In this document: positions 9,036-17,127 of the stretch, one piece after another
Numbering within the stretch: the first letter of the stretch is position 1
Layout: each line of letters starts with the position of its first letter
Source of the DNA: Sphingobacteriia bacterium
GTDB lineage: Bacteria > Bacteroidota > Bacteroidia > Bacteroidales > UBA7960
Reading direction: 5' to 3'
DNA length: 64,000 nt
NCBI GenBank assembly: GCA_011390785.1
Contig: JAABRR010000013.1
Span: 61,845 to 125,844, forward strand
Notes under the pieces: generated by a model
Database searches by the model: none
The model's input: only the letters and a program-made list of their open reading frames with translations
What the model was told of the DNA's origin: nothing
Program-made: the position numbers and the translations under genes

Positions 9036-9077
9036 TGATAATCTTTATCTGTTGTTTAAAAAATAGAGAAAAGAATA

Positions 9078-11207
9078 ATGAGTGCCGAAAAGGTTTCCCC
9101 TTATTATAATAGGCTAACCGAAAACGTACCTGGCGTTATTTATCAGTTTAAAATTGATAAAAACGGAAAAGCTTCTATTCCTTTTGCCAATGAAAGGCTA
9201 AAAGATGTTTTTGGTTTGTCTCCTTTTGAAGTAGTTAGCTCTGCAGAACCGATATTTAATATGGTTCATTCCCATGATTTGAAAAATCTTTTTGATTCAA
9301 TATATACATCAAGAGATCAGCTTTCTGATTGGGAGTATGAATTCAGAATAATAAAGGATAACCAAATTAAATGGCTTAGGGGAGTAGCAAGACCTGAAAT
9401 GCTTCCTGATAAAAGTATGGTTTGGCATGGGTATATTCTTGATGTTACAAAAAGTAAAAATCAAGATGATCTTTTAATACAACAGCTTGAATTTCAGCAA
9501 TTAATTGCCGAAATATTGTCAGGTTTTGTAAGCCTCGATCATGATTCTTTTAATTCCGAAATAATTTTATCACTCAAACAATTGGGTAAATTTTTTCATT
9601 CCGACAGATCTTATATCTTTTTATTTACCAGTGATCTGAAATCTGTTCGTAGTACCTATGAATGGCTTGCCGAAGGTGTTTCAGAAGAAAAAAGTATAGC
9701 ACATTATATTGAAAATAACAGATGTGCATGGTGGCAAGACCAGCTGATGGCAAACAGGATTATACATATTCCTTATTTGAGAAAACTTTCCGGGCCGGAT
9801 CAAATTGAAAAAAGCACTCTTTTAAAACAAAAAATAGAATCTTTGCTTTCCATTCCAATGTTTGGCAATGGAGTCCTAAAGGGGTTTTTAAGATTAGACA
9901 GAGTTAAAGAAAAAGGAGCATGGACGGATTCTCAAGTCAAACAGTTTAAGGTTATTGGAGAAATATTCAGTAGTGTTTTTGCCAAATTTGATGCAGAAGG
10001 GGCTCTGAGACTGAGCGAAAAAAGGTATCGGTTGTTGGCAGAAAATGCACGCGACGTTATTTACCGTGTTAAATTATATCCTGAGATAAAATACGATTAT
10101 GTAAGTCCATCAGTTTATCATTTAACCGGTTACAAACCCGAAGATTTTTATACGAATCCAACAATTCATAATCTTTTATTTGATCGTGACAAACAGGTTG
10201 ATTCCAATTGTGTCAATCCTTCAATCAAGAGTTTTGATAAGCCTATTATTTGCAGATTATTAACAAAAGGAGGAAGTCTGATCTGGTGTGAACAAAGAGT
10301 TGTTTGTATTATGAATGATCAGAACGAAATTACAGCCATTGAAGGTATTGCCCGAAATATAACAGAGCAAAAAGCATTTGAAGAAAGACTGACAGCTCTT
10401 AACACGGAACTAAAAGATAAAAAGATTGCTCTCGAAAATCTCAACCAATCTTTAGAAGATCGAATCGTTAAAGAAGTAGAGAAAAACAGGGGAATGGACC
10501 AGATAATGGCTTTGCAAGCCAGACAGGCTGCCATTGGTGAAATGATTGCTAATATTGCCCACCAGTGGAGGCAACCACTTAATGTACTATCTCTAGCTGT
10601 TTATGATATTGCCGATGCTTATGATTATGGCGAACTCGATAAGAAGTATATAGAGAATACAGTTGAAGAAATGAACCGGGTAATTCAGGAAATGTCCAAA
10701 ACGATTGATGATTTCCGCAATTACTTCAAGCCGGATAAGGATAAGATTCATTTCAAAATATCAAGGATTATTAATAATTCAATTTCATTTTTGTCACCAT
10801 ACTTTGATGCGGAGAATGTAAGGATTAATAAAGACACTCCTACAAATATTACTTTGTACGGATATGCCGGGCAGATGGAGCAGGTTATTACCAGTTTGCT
10901 TAAAAATGCAATTGATTCTCTAAGCAATTATTATGAAGGTGAAAGAGAGATTTTTATTAAAGCTCAAAGATCTGAAAATGAAAGCTGTATAATACAGGTT
11001 TTTAATAACGGATGGAGTATACCTGAAGAGAACTATTCCAGGCTTTTTGATCCTTATTTTACTACAAAACCTGAAGGTAAGGGGCTGGGATTGGGGCTTT
11101 ATGTAGCAAAAATAATTATTGAAAAAAATATGGGTGGTACTATCTCTTTTAAAAATACTTCCGACGGTGTAGTTTTTGAAGTTCAAATTCCTTATGAGCT
11201 TGAATAA
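9078..11207 (+). CDS. PAS-GAF-PAS sensor histidine kinase
   Basis: A 709-residue soluble sensor kinase. Order of parts: PAS (about 10-130, ending HGYILDVTKSK), GAF-like (about 140-315), second PAS (about 325-435, ending GIARNITEQK), a coiled coil (about 437-485), HisKA with H-box NIAHQWRQPLN and His495, and HATPase (about 590-705) with LLKNAIDS, a short FDPYFTTKPEGKGLGLGLY lid and GG motif. The AHQWRQP H-box subtype is common in cytosolic multi-PAS kinases. No transmembrane segment is present, so the signal is probably intracellular (redox, ligand or metal). No response regulator gene is adjacent. It may be co-transcribed with the CobW-type GTPase. Confidence 0.9.
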   Translation: MSAEKVSPYYNRLTENVPGVIYQFKIDKNGKASIPFANERLKDVFGLSPFEVVSSAEPIFNMVHSHDLKNLFDSIYTSRDQLSDWEYEFRIIKDNQIKWLRGVARPEMLPDKSMVWHGYILDVTKSKNQDDLLIQQLEFQQLIAEILSGFVSLDHDSFNSEIILSLKQLGKFFHSDRSYIFLFTSDLKSVRSTYEWLAEGVSEEKSIAHYIENNRCAWWQDQLMANRIIHIPYLRKLSGPDQIEKSTLLKQKIESLLSIPMFGNGVLKGFLRLDRVKEKGAWTDSQVKQFKVIGEIFSSVFAKFDAEGALRLSEKRYRLLAENARDVIYRVKLYPEIKYDYVSPSVYHLTGYKPEDFYTNPTIHNLLFDRDKQVDSNCVNPSIKSFDKPIICRLLTKGGSLIWCEQRVVCIMNDQNEITAIEGIARNITEQKAFEERLTALNTELKDKKIALENLNQSLEDRIVKEVEKNRGMDQIMALQARQAAIGEMIANIAHQWRQPLNVLSLAVYDIADAYDYGELDKKYIENTVEEMNRVIQEMSKTIDDFRNYFKPDKDKIHFKISRIINNSISFLSPYFDAENVRINKDTPTNITLYGYAGQMEQVITSLLKNAIDSLSNYYEGEREIFIKAQRSENESCIIQVFNNGWSIPEENYSRLFDPYFTTKPEGKGLGLGLYVAKIIIEKNMGGTISFKNTSDGVVFEVQIPYELE

Positions 11208-11228
11208 AGGATCTTAATTTTTTTTCCA

Positions 11229-11858
11229 ATGTACTTTTTCGAGTCTCCAGGCCTGGTAAGAAGATTTACTCCATCGGTAATCTGGCAAATTAAAACAAGA
11301 AAAAAAAAGTTGTTTTTAACTTTCGATGATGGCCCCAACCCAGAATCCACTCCAGGGGTCCTTTCGCTGCTGAATTCCTTTAATATTCCAGCTACTTTTT
11401 TTTGCACAGGGAAAAATGTATTGCAGAATAGACATCTATACGACAAAATTCTCGAAGATGGTCATACTACCGGAAATCACTCTTTTGACCACATTGATGC
11501 ATGGAAAACATCGCGGAAATTCTATTTGGAAAATGTTACTAATGCGGCAGAAGTTATTCAATCAAGCCTTTTCAGGCCGCCATATGGGCGCCTAACCCCA
11601 ATGACTTACCAGTACCTTAAAAAGAAATATCAAATCATTATGTGGTCTTTGTTGAGTTATGATTTTGATCCTGACATAGATACTCTAAAAATCATTAAAA
11701 CATTTCAGGAAAAAACTTTGCCTGGTAGTATTTGGCTATTTCATGATAGTAATAAAGCCAAAGTAAAGCTTCACAAAACGTTACCTTTTCTCATAGAATG
11801 TTATCTTCAAAAAGGATTTGTTTTCGAAAGTATTGATTTTAATAAATTAAAGGGATAA
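11229..11858 (+). CDS. Polysaccharide deacetylase family protein (NodB domain)
   Basis: A 209-residue carbohydrate esterase 4 (NodB) protein. The metal and catalytic motifs are present: TFDDGP with Asp33/Asp34, the HSFDH metal motif with His84 and His88, the RPPYGR groove motif (116-121), and the late LFHDS histidine. It should remove N-acetyl groups from chitin-like or peptidoglycan sugars. No signal peptide is visible; it begins MYFFESPGLV and goes almost directly into the catalytic domain, so export is uncertain. It follows the histidine kinase by 21 bp on the same strand. The candidate small RNA on the opposite strand ends exactly at its stop codon. Confidence 0.88.
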   Translation: MYFFESPGLVRRFTPSVIWQIKTRKKKLFLTFDDGPNPESTPGVLSLLNSFNIPATFFCTGKNVLQNRHLYDKILEDGHTTGNHSFDHIDAWKTSRKFYLENVTNAAEVIQSSLFRPPYGRLTPMTYQYLKKKYQIIMWSLLSYDFDPDIDTLKIIKTFQEKTLPGSIWLFHDSNKAKVKLHKTLPFLIECYLQKGFVFESIDFNKLKG

Positions 11859-11970
11859 AAAAATGGCTGCTTCGGCGAGGGGAAATGGAATTGAAGACAA
11901 AAGGGAAATTGGGGAAATCTTCAGGGGAAAACCGAAACAGCCAATACGATATATAAGAACTATATTTTCT
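11857..11970 (-). ncRNA. Candidate C-rich small RNA with own promoter and terminator
   Basis: On the minus strand a full small-RNA unit can be read. A promoter (TTG, 19-bp spacer, TACTTTTG; 12005-11976) points to a start near 11970. A 7-bp 5' hairpin follows (11967-11973 with 11953-11959), partly inside the promoter-proximal edge. Then comes a main stem-loop whose closing stem of 12 bp (11932-11943 with 11864-11875) is fully paired only when read on this strand, because the single mismatch on the plus strand becomes a U-G wobble. Seven U residues follow at once (11863-11857). A 6-bp inner stem (11918-11923 with 11892-11897) divides the interior. Four UUUCCC(C) tracts lie in the predicted single-stranded loops. 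Family is unknown; a 6S-like RNA is one possibility. Confidence 0.6.
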
Positions 11971-11975
11971 TATTT

Positions 11976-12005
11976 CAAAAGTACTACATTTTTTTATTAC
12001 ACCAA
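11976..12005 (-). promoter_or_regulatory. Promoter of the candidate small RNA (TTG-N19-TACTTTTG)
   Basis: Read on the minus strand, TTG (12005-12003), a 19-bp spacer and TACTTTTG (11983-11976) match both Bacteroidota promoter elements and their spacing exactly. No protein-coding gene starts downstream in this direction, so it is an orphan promoter unless it drives the small RNA described at 11857-11970. Confidence 0.65.
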
Positions 12006-12034
12006 AAAAAATAGCCCTTTTTAGCTATTTTTTT
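12005..12034. terminator. Bidirectional intrinsic terminator
   Basis: An 11-bp stem (12005-12015 with 12024-12034, 8-nt loop) with outer A7/T7 runs. On the plus strand it can end transcription from the kinase/deacetylase unit before the lipoprotein gene. On the minus strand it isolates the small-RNA promoter next to it. Confidence 0.7.
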
Positions 12035-12133
12035 CATCCGACTCAAAAAATGTATTCATTAAATATTTTTACATTTACATATAAATCTCTTACATTTAGT
12101 GATTTCATAAAAAAAATGCTTAACATATTCAAT

Positions 12134-13987
12134 ATGAATTATATAAATAGATATTTGTTACTTTTTACAGTTGGATTGTCCGGACTATTTGTTTTTTCCT
12201 GTGCTAATGTAGTTTCTCCTACCGGTGGGCCCAAGGATGAGACTCCACCCAATGTAATCCGAAGTAACCCGCCTAATCTTTCAACCAACTATGATGGTAG
12301 GGATATACGGGTTTATTTTGATGAATTTGTTGCTCTGAATAATTTGCAACAGAATCTTCTCGTATCTCCTCCTTTAGAAAATGATCCCGAAGTTAAAATT
12401 CGCGGAAAATCGATTATTATTTCAGTTAGCGATACATTACTTGATGCAACTACTTATAATTTTTTCTTTGGCGAATCTGTTGTAGATATTACTGAATCTA
12501 ATGCAATTCCTAATTTTCAGTTTGTTGTATCAACCGGAGATTTTGTAGATTCATTATCTGTGGTTGGGATTCTTAAAAATGCTTATTCTTTATTACCCGA
12601 AGAAGGTGTTTTTATTATGATGTATGAGAATTATTATGATTCAGTTCCATTTTTGGAAATACCCGTTTATTTAACCAAGACCAACAAAGCAGGGGAGTTT
12701 CAAATTAACAATATGCGTGAAGGAAATTTTTTAATGTTTGCTTTGAAAGATATGAACTCTAGTTATACCTTTGACGATCCAACCGAAAATATTGGTTTTC
12801 TTGATAGCCTGGTTACTCCTTATTTTATTCAGACTATACCTGATCCCATTTCTAAAGATTCAATTCAAGGATCTGATAGTATTATTAATACCGGAACAGT
12901 TATGGTAAGAGATACACTCAAGGTATCGGATACATCATTATCGCAGTCTATTGCTAATAACCCCCTGTTAATGGATTCGCTTAAAAATGACTCGCTAAAT
13001 AATACTTTACAAGCCACTTATCCTCTATTTGAACTTTTCCTTTTTCAGGAAAAAGATACCTTGCAGCGTGTTTTATCAGCGTATCGAGAATCTGAAGGGC
13101 AAGTAAATATTGCTTTCAGAGTTCCGGCTGATTCTGTAATAGTAAGGGATTATGAAAACTCTTTTTCTGAAAACTGGTTTTTGCCAGAGTTTAATACATT
13201 ACGGGACACATTAACACTATGGCTTCCAAATATTGATGCTGACACTTTAAAACTTGAAATAAGTGATGGGGAGAATATAATTGATTCTGCTACAGTTTCT
13301 TTAATAGCACGCACAACACGCAATTTTTTCACATCGGATGATGAACCTGAGCAAATATTTATAAATATTACAGCATCTGAATTGCAGGCAAGAAATGTTT
13401 TACCCTATTATAAACCCTTTTCAATAAAATCTCAGACGCCTTTGGCAGACTTCCGGCAAGAGCTGTTTCAATTATTTCTTAATGATTCTATTCCGATAGA
13501 CCTGGATTTTTCATTTCAGGGTGGTATTAACAGAGAATTGAAAATGAGTTCTTTGTTAGAGCCTGATAGCTCCTATTTTCTTTTTGTTCCCCCTGGTGCT
13601 ATCACCGACATATTTGGCAATCGAAATGATACCCTTTCTTATCAGTTTAAACTTAACAATGATGATGATTATGGCAAATTAATTTTGGTTTTGGATTTGC
13701 CTGATCAATCCGGTGAAATCCAGTATTTATTGCAGTTACTTAATGAGTCTCTTGAAACAGTAATTGATGAAAAAATTATTCTGAAGTCTGATTCTTATAT
13801 TTTTAATCATTTGCCGGCATCAAAATTTAAATTTCGACTTGTAATAGATGAAAATAAAAATGGGATTTGGGATACAGGGAAATATCTGGAAGGAAGACAG
13901 CCTGAAAAAGTATTTATTTTTGAAGAAGTAATTGAAACCCGCTTAAATTGGGAAGTAGAAAGTCATTGGGATTTAACTGTTAATTAA
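12134..13987 (+). CDS. Ig-like domain lipoprotein
   Basis: A 617-residue surface or periplasmic lipoprotein. The start at 12134 gives a textbook lipoprotein signal: MNYINRYLLLFTVGLSGLF, then VFSC with the lipidated Cys23. An ATG at 12050 would place 28 extra residues before it and is rejected. Just after the Cys, the PTGGPKDETPP stretch leads into a bacterial Ig-like (SbsA-type) domain (about 35-130), widespread in Bacteroidota lipoproteins of unknown function. The central part (about 240-320) is rich in Ser, Asp and Thr and looks flexible. The C-terminus carries a calcium-binding-like DENKNGIWDTGKY segment. Two TACATTTA boxes (12070, 12091) may drive it. Confidence 0.8.
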   Translation: MNYINRYLLLFTVGLSGLFVFSCANVVSPTGGPKDETPPNVIRSNPPNLSTNYDGRDIRVYFDEFVALNNLQQNLLVSPPLENDPEVKIRGKSIIISVSDTLLDATTYNFFFGESVVDITESNAIPNFQFVVSTGDFVDSLSVVGILKNAYSLLPEEGVFIMMYENYYDSVPFLEIPVYLTKTNKAGEFQINNMREGNFLMFALKDMNSSYTFDDPTENIGFLDSLVTPYFIQTIPDPISKDSIQGSDSIINTGTVMVRDTLKVSDTSLSQSIANNPLLMDSLKNDSLNNTLQATYPLFELFLFQEKDTLQRVLSAYRESEGQVNIAFRVPADSVIVRDYENSFSENWFLPEFNTLRDTLTLWLPNIDADTLKLEISDGENIIDSATVSLIARTTRNFFTSDDEPEQIFINITASELQARNVLPYYKPFSIKSQTPLADFRQELFQLFLNDSIPIDLDFSFQGGINRELKMSSLLEPDSSYFLFVPPGAITDIFGNRNDTLSYQFKLNNDDDYGKLILVLDLPDQSGEIQYLLQLLNESLETVIDEKIILKSDSYIFNHLPASKFKFRLVIDENKNGIWDTGKYLEGRQPEKVFIFEEVIETRLNWEVESHWDLTVN

Positions 13988-14053
13988 GAGCTTAAAATTA
14001 ATAGTTAAAGGTTAGATTTATTTGGTTTGTTATTTTAATAACAACTTAGACTT

Positions 14054-14140
14054 ATTTGATAAACAAATAGTGTTATTACTATGAGCAGATCAATATAAAT
14101 CTCTAACTTTGCAAAAATTAAAGCTATTTGTTTATCAAAT
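14054..14140. promoter_or_regulatory. Paired inverted operator-like sites around the methylmalonyl-CoA operon promoter
   Basis: Two perfect 17-bp inverted copies lie at 14054-14070 (ATTTGATAAACAAATAG) and 14124-14140. Each copy contains its own dyad, ATTTG-N5-CAAAT. Between them, at 14104-14111, is a -7 box TAACTTTG. Dyad half-sites placed on both sides of a promoter look like binding sites for a dimeric repressor, possibly looping across the promoter. The second copy lies 14 bp before the epimerase start codon. Confidence 0.5.
14104..14111 (+). promoter_or_regulatory. -7 box (TAACTTTG) of the methylmalonyl-CoA operon
   Basis: TAACTTTG matches TAnnTTTG and lies 43 bp before the epimerase start. 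The -33 position has ATG rather than TTG (14081-14083, 20-bp spacer). It lies between the two 17-bp inverted repeats. Confidence 0.5.
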
Positions 14141-14154
14141 GTAATTTAAGATTT

Positions 14155-14565
14155 ATGGAATTATCGCATATAGAGCACATAGGCATTGCCGTAAAAGACC
14201 TGAAGCAAACTATAAAGTATTATGAAGACGTTTTGGGTCTAAAATGCTATGCTATTGAAGAAGTAAAGGACCAACGGGTAAAAACGGCATTTTTTATGCT
14301 TGGTCAAACTAAAATTGAATTACTTGAATCTACTGATAAGGAAGGGCCAATAGGCAAGTTTATTGAAAAAAAAGGAGAAGGGATTCATCATCTGGCATTT
14401 GCTGTAAATGGAATTAATTCGGCACTTGTTGAGTTAAAGGAAAAGGGTATTCAGCTGGTAGATCAGAATCCAAGAAAAGGCGCCGAGGGGCTTGATATAG
14501 CATTTCTGCATCCAAAATCTACCCATGGAGTTCTTACCGAGCTTTGTGAAAATAAAAACAAATAA
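14155..14565 (+). CDS. mce: Methylmalonyl-CoA epimerase
   Basis: A 136-residue vicinal-oxygen-chelate protein that interconverts (R)- and (S)-methylmalonyl-CoA. The start MELSHIEHIGIAV at 14155 is the normal N-terminus. The upstream ATG at 14128 falls inside an operator-like repeat. Metal ligands fit His at IEHIGIAV, Gln in MLGQTKIELLE, His in GIHHLAF and Glu at TELCE. The protein links succinyl-CoA/methylmalonyl-CoA mutase chemistry to the decarboxylase encoded directly downstream (21-bp gap). That places it in the propionate branch of fermentation. Confidence 0.93.
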   Translation: MELSHIEHIGIAVKDLKQTIKYYEDVLGLKCYAIEEVKDQRVKTAFFMLGQTKIELLESTDKEGPIGKFIEKKGEGIHHLAFAVNGINSALVELKEKGIQLVDQNPRKGAEGLDIAFLHPKSTHGVLTELCENKNK

Positions 14566-14586
14566 TAATCTCATAATTATAACGAA

Positions 14587-16146
14587 ATGGCTTTTGAACA
14601 AAAGATCAGAGAATTGCTTGAAAAACGAGAACAGGCAAAACTTGGCGGAGGCGTAAAGCGTATTGACGCGCAGCACCAAAAGGGAAAACTTACAGCCAGA
14701 GAAAGAATAGACTTATTGCTTGATGAAGGTTCCTTTGAAGAATTCGATATGTTTGTTACCCATAGATGTACTGAGTTTGGACTTGACGATAAAAAATACT
14801 ATTCAGATGGTGTTATTACGGGATTTGGTACTATTGATGGGCGTTTGATCTATGTTTATTCTCAGGATTTTACAGTTTTTGGCGGCTCTCTATCAATGGC
14901 TTATGCTGAAAAAATTTGTAAAATTATGGATAAAGCCCTAAAAGTTGGAGCACCTGTAATCGGACTAAATGACAGTGGAGGAGCACGTATACAGGAGGGT
15001 GTAAGTAGTTTGGCTGGTTACAGCGAAATTTTTCAGCGCAATATCAACGCTTCCGGAGTTGTACCGCAAATTACGGGTGTGTTTGGGCCCTGCGCTGGTG
15101 GCGCTGTCTACTCACCGGCATTAACCGATTTTATTGTCATGTCAAAAAAGAACAGTTACATGTTTCTTACCGGGCCAAAAGTTGTAAAGACAGTTACCGG
15201 CGAAGTGGTTACCGAAGATGAATTGGGTGGTGCAATGACGCACGCAACCAAATCCGGAGTTGCACATTTTGTGGCTGATACTGAACAGGAAGGCATTATG
15301 TTAATAAGGAAATTACTCAGTTATCTGCCCCAAAATAACCTTGAAGATCCACCGCTGGCTCCCTGCGATGATCCTGTCGATCGACTCGAAGAAGATCTTA
15401 ACGATATTATTCCCGAAAACCCTAATAAACCATACGATGTAAAGGATGTGATTTATTCTGTTGTTGATTATAATGAATTTTTAGAAGTTCATCGTAATTA
15501 TGCATCAAATATAGTTACAGGGTTTGCCAGATTCAATGGTGTTCCCGTTGGTATTGTTGCCAATCAACCAAAGTATCTTGCAGGTGTTCTGGATATAAAT
15601 GCATCTCGTAAAGCTGCCAGATTTGTTAGATTTTGCGATGCTTTTAATATGCCCATTATTACACTTGTTGATGTACCCGGGTTTTTACCCGGAACTACGC
15701 AGGAATATGGTGGAATAATTCTACAAGGAGCTAAATTATTGTATGCTTATGGTGAAGCTACTGTGCCAAAAATTACCATTATCTTGAGAAAGGCTTATGG
15801 CGGAGCTTATTGTGTAATGAGTTCAAAACATCTTAGAGGTGATATAAATTACGCCTGGCCAATGGCAGAGATTGCTGTTATGGGACCAAAAGGTGCTACA
15901 GAAATCCTTAGTCATAAAGAGATCAGTGCTATAGAAGATGAATTGGAAAGAACGAAGTTTATAATTGAAAAGGAAAAGGAATATCTTGAACAATTCGCTA
16001 CACCATACACCGCTGCCAAGTTTGGTTACATTGATGATGTTATTGAACCCAGAAATACGCGTTTCAGGATAATCAGGGCTTTACAATCACTGGCAACCAA
16101 GAAGGATGTAAATCCACCAAAAAAACATTCAAATATTCCTTTGTGA
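14587..16146 (+). CDS. mmdA: Methylmalonyl-CoA decarboxylase, alpha (carboxyltransferase) subunit
   Basis: A 519-residue acyl-CoA carboxyltransferase. It transfers the carboxyl group of (S)-methylmalonyl-CoA to protein-bound biotin, releasing propionyl-CoA. Crotonase-type oxyanion holes are visible in the N-terminal half ([11 protein letters not shown], about 99-109; [15 protein letters not shown], about 165-180) and the C-terminal half ([12 protein letters not shown], then [14 protein letters not shown]). The family also includes propionyl-CoA carboxylase beta chains. The downstream OadG-like, biotin carrier and OadB-like genes, and the absence of a biotin carboxylase, point to the Na+-pumping decarboxylase. 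Confidence 0.92.
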   Translation: MAFEQKIRELLEKREQAKLGGGVKRIDAQHQKGKLTARERIDLLLDEGSFEEFDMFVTHRCTEFGLDDKKYYSDGVITGFGTIDGRLIYVYSQDFTVFGGSLSMAYAEKICKIMDKALKVGAPVIGLNDSGGARIQEGVSSLAGYSEIFQRNINASGVVPQITGVFGPCAGGAVYSPALTDFIVMSKKNSYMFLTGPKVVKTVTGEVVTEDELGGAMTHATKSGVAHFVADTEQEGIMLIRKLLSYLPQNNLEDPPLAPCDDPVDRLEEDLNDIIPENPNKPYDVKDVIYSVVDYNEFLEVHRNYASNIVTGFARFNGVPVGIVANQPKYLAGVLDINASRKAARFVRFCDAFNMPIITLVDVPGFLPGTTQEYGGIILQGAKLLYAYGEATVPKITIILRKAYGGAYCVMSSKHLRGDINYAWPMAEIAVMGPKGATEILSHKEISAIEDELERTKFIIEKEKEYLEQFATPYTAAKFGYIDDVIEPRNTRFRIIRALQSLATKKDVNPPKKHSNIPL

Positions 16147-16159
16147 AAACCCAATTACT

Positions 16160-16624
16160 ATGAATCGATTTATATTTACAGCTTTGGGGCTGCTTCTTAC
16201 AGCTAATGCAAGTGCTACCTCATCGCAAGAGGGAGTAGATTTTTTTGTTCAAAACGATCCTTATGGGGCGCTTATGGCCATACTGGGGATGGGGATTGTA
16301 TTTATTGTTTTGCTTCTTCTGTTTCTGGTATTTTCTGTAACTCCAAAGTTTTACCAAAAAGAGTTTAAAGAATGGGGGAGTAGTCTTTTAAGTAAAAAAT
16401 CAAAAAAAGAAAAGTATGCAATTGAAAAACCTGTGATACCGTCTGTAAATTCTGATCTGAGTGGAGAGGTTAATGCTGCCATTGCCGCAGCCATTTATCT
16501 TTATCAATCAGAAATGCATGATTATGAAAATACGGTACTTACTATTTCCAAGGTATCTCGAACCTATTCTCCATGGAGTTCAAAGATCTACGGATTGCGA
16601 AAAGTACCCCGTGAGCATCAATAG
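16160..16624 (+). CDS. Decarboxylase gamma-like (OadG family) membrane subunit
   Basis: A 154-residue small membrane protein starting 13 bp after the alpha subunit gene. Residues 1-20 form a hydrophobic signal-like segment ending ANASA. A single strong transmembrane helix spans about 36-60, followed by a basic cytoplasmic stretch (KSKKEKYAIEK) and a helix with AIAAAIYLYQSE. This layout matches OadG/MmdD-type subunits that hold the soluble carboxyltransferase on the membrane beta subunit. Sequence conservation in this family is low, so the call rests on topology and operon position. Confidence 0.75.
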   Translation: MNRFIFTALGLLLTANASATSSQEGVDFFVQNDPYGALMAILGMGIVFIVLLLLFLVFSVTPKFYQKEFKEWGSSLLSKKSKKEKYAIEKPVIPSVNSDLSGEVNAAIAAAIYLYQSEMHDYENTVLTISKVSRTYSPWSSKIYGLRKVPREHQ

Positions 16625-16685
16625 ATTGGTTGGCAAAAAAACCTGATTAAAATCTATAAGCATTTGAAAATATAAAAATATAAAA

Positions 16686-17123
16686 ATGAAAAAGTATCAG
16701 TTTACTATACATGGTAACAAGTATGACGTCCAGATAAAAAGTATGGAAGAAAATATTATAGAGATGGAAGTCAATGGCTCAATATATAGTGTTGAAGTTG
16801 ATAAGTCTATTAATCCTGTAAAAACTCCACGTTTGGTTAGAGCTCGTGCAGTTCCTGCAACTGATACAACACCTTCTGATGGTACAGGAAATAGGTCTTC
16901 CAAAGGTTTTGGAACTATAAAGGCACCCCTGCCAGGCACTATTCTGAGTATTCATTGCAAAGAAGGGGATACTATTAAGGTTGGGCAAAAATTGATTACT
17001 CTTGAAGCAATGAAAATGGAAAATAATATTGATTCTGATAAGGATGGCCGGGTAATTAGTATGAAGGTTACAAAAGGGCAGTCTGTTATGGAAGGCGATA
17101 TTTTAATTGAAATAGGAGATTAG
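16686..17123 (+). CDS. mmdC: Biotin carboxyl carrier subunit of the decarboxylase
   Basis: A 145-residue biotin-carrier protein. The C-terminal biotinyl domain (about 75-145) contains the canonical EAMKMEN motif, with Lys110 the biotinylation site. A Pro/Thr/Ser-rich flexible linker (about 45-75) joins it to an N-terminal anchoring segment. The biotin arm should shuttle CO2 between the carboxyltransferase (alpha) and the membrane Na+ pump (beta). The beta subunit gene starts 4 bp after its stop codon, indicating tight co-expression. A biotin ligase gene is not in the window. Confidence 0.93.
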   Translation: MKKYQFTIHGNKYDVQIKSMEENIIEMEVNGSIYSVEVDKSINPVKTPRLVRARAVPATDTTPSDGTGNRSSKGFGTIKAPLPGTILSIHCKEGDTIKVGQKLITLEAMKMENNIDSDKDGRVISMKVTKGQSVMEGDILIEIGD

Positions 17124-17127
17124 CAAT

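Noticed and set aside
11864..11943. Plus-strand reading of the hairpin region as a G-quadruplex or G-rich RNA, or as an SRP RNA
   Set aside because: Four G-tracts exist on the plus strand, but the promoter, wobble-completed stem and U-tail all favour the minus strand. The short CCGAAGCAGCC resemblance to SRP RNA is not accompanied by the conserved SRP loop.
12050..12133. N-terminal extension of the Ig-like lipoprotein
   Set aside because: It would put 28 residues in front of a perfect lipoprotein signal peptide and overlap promoter-like boxes.
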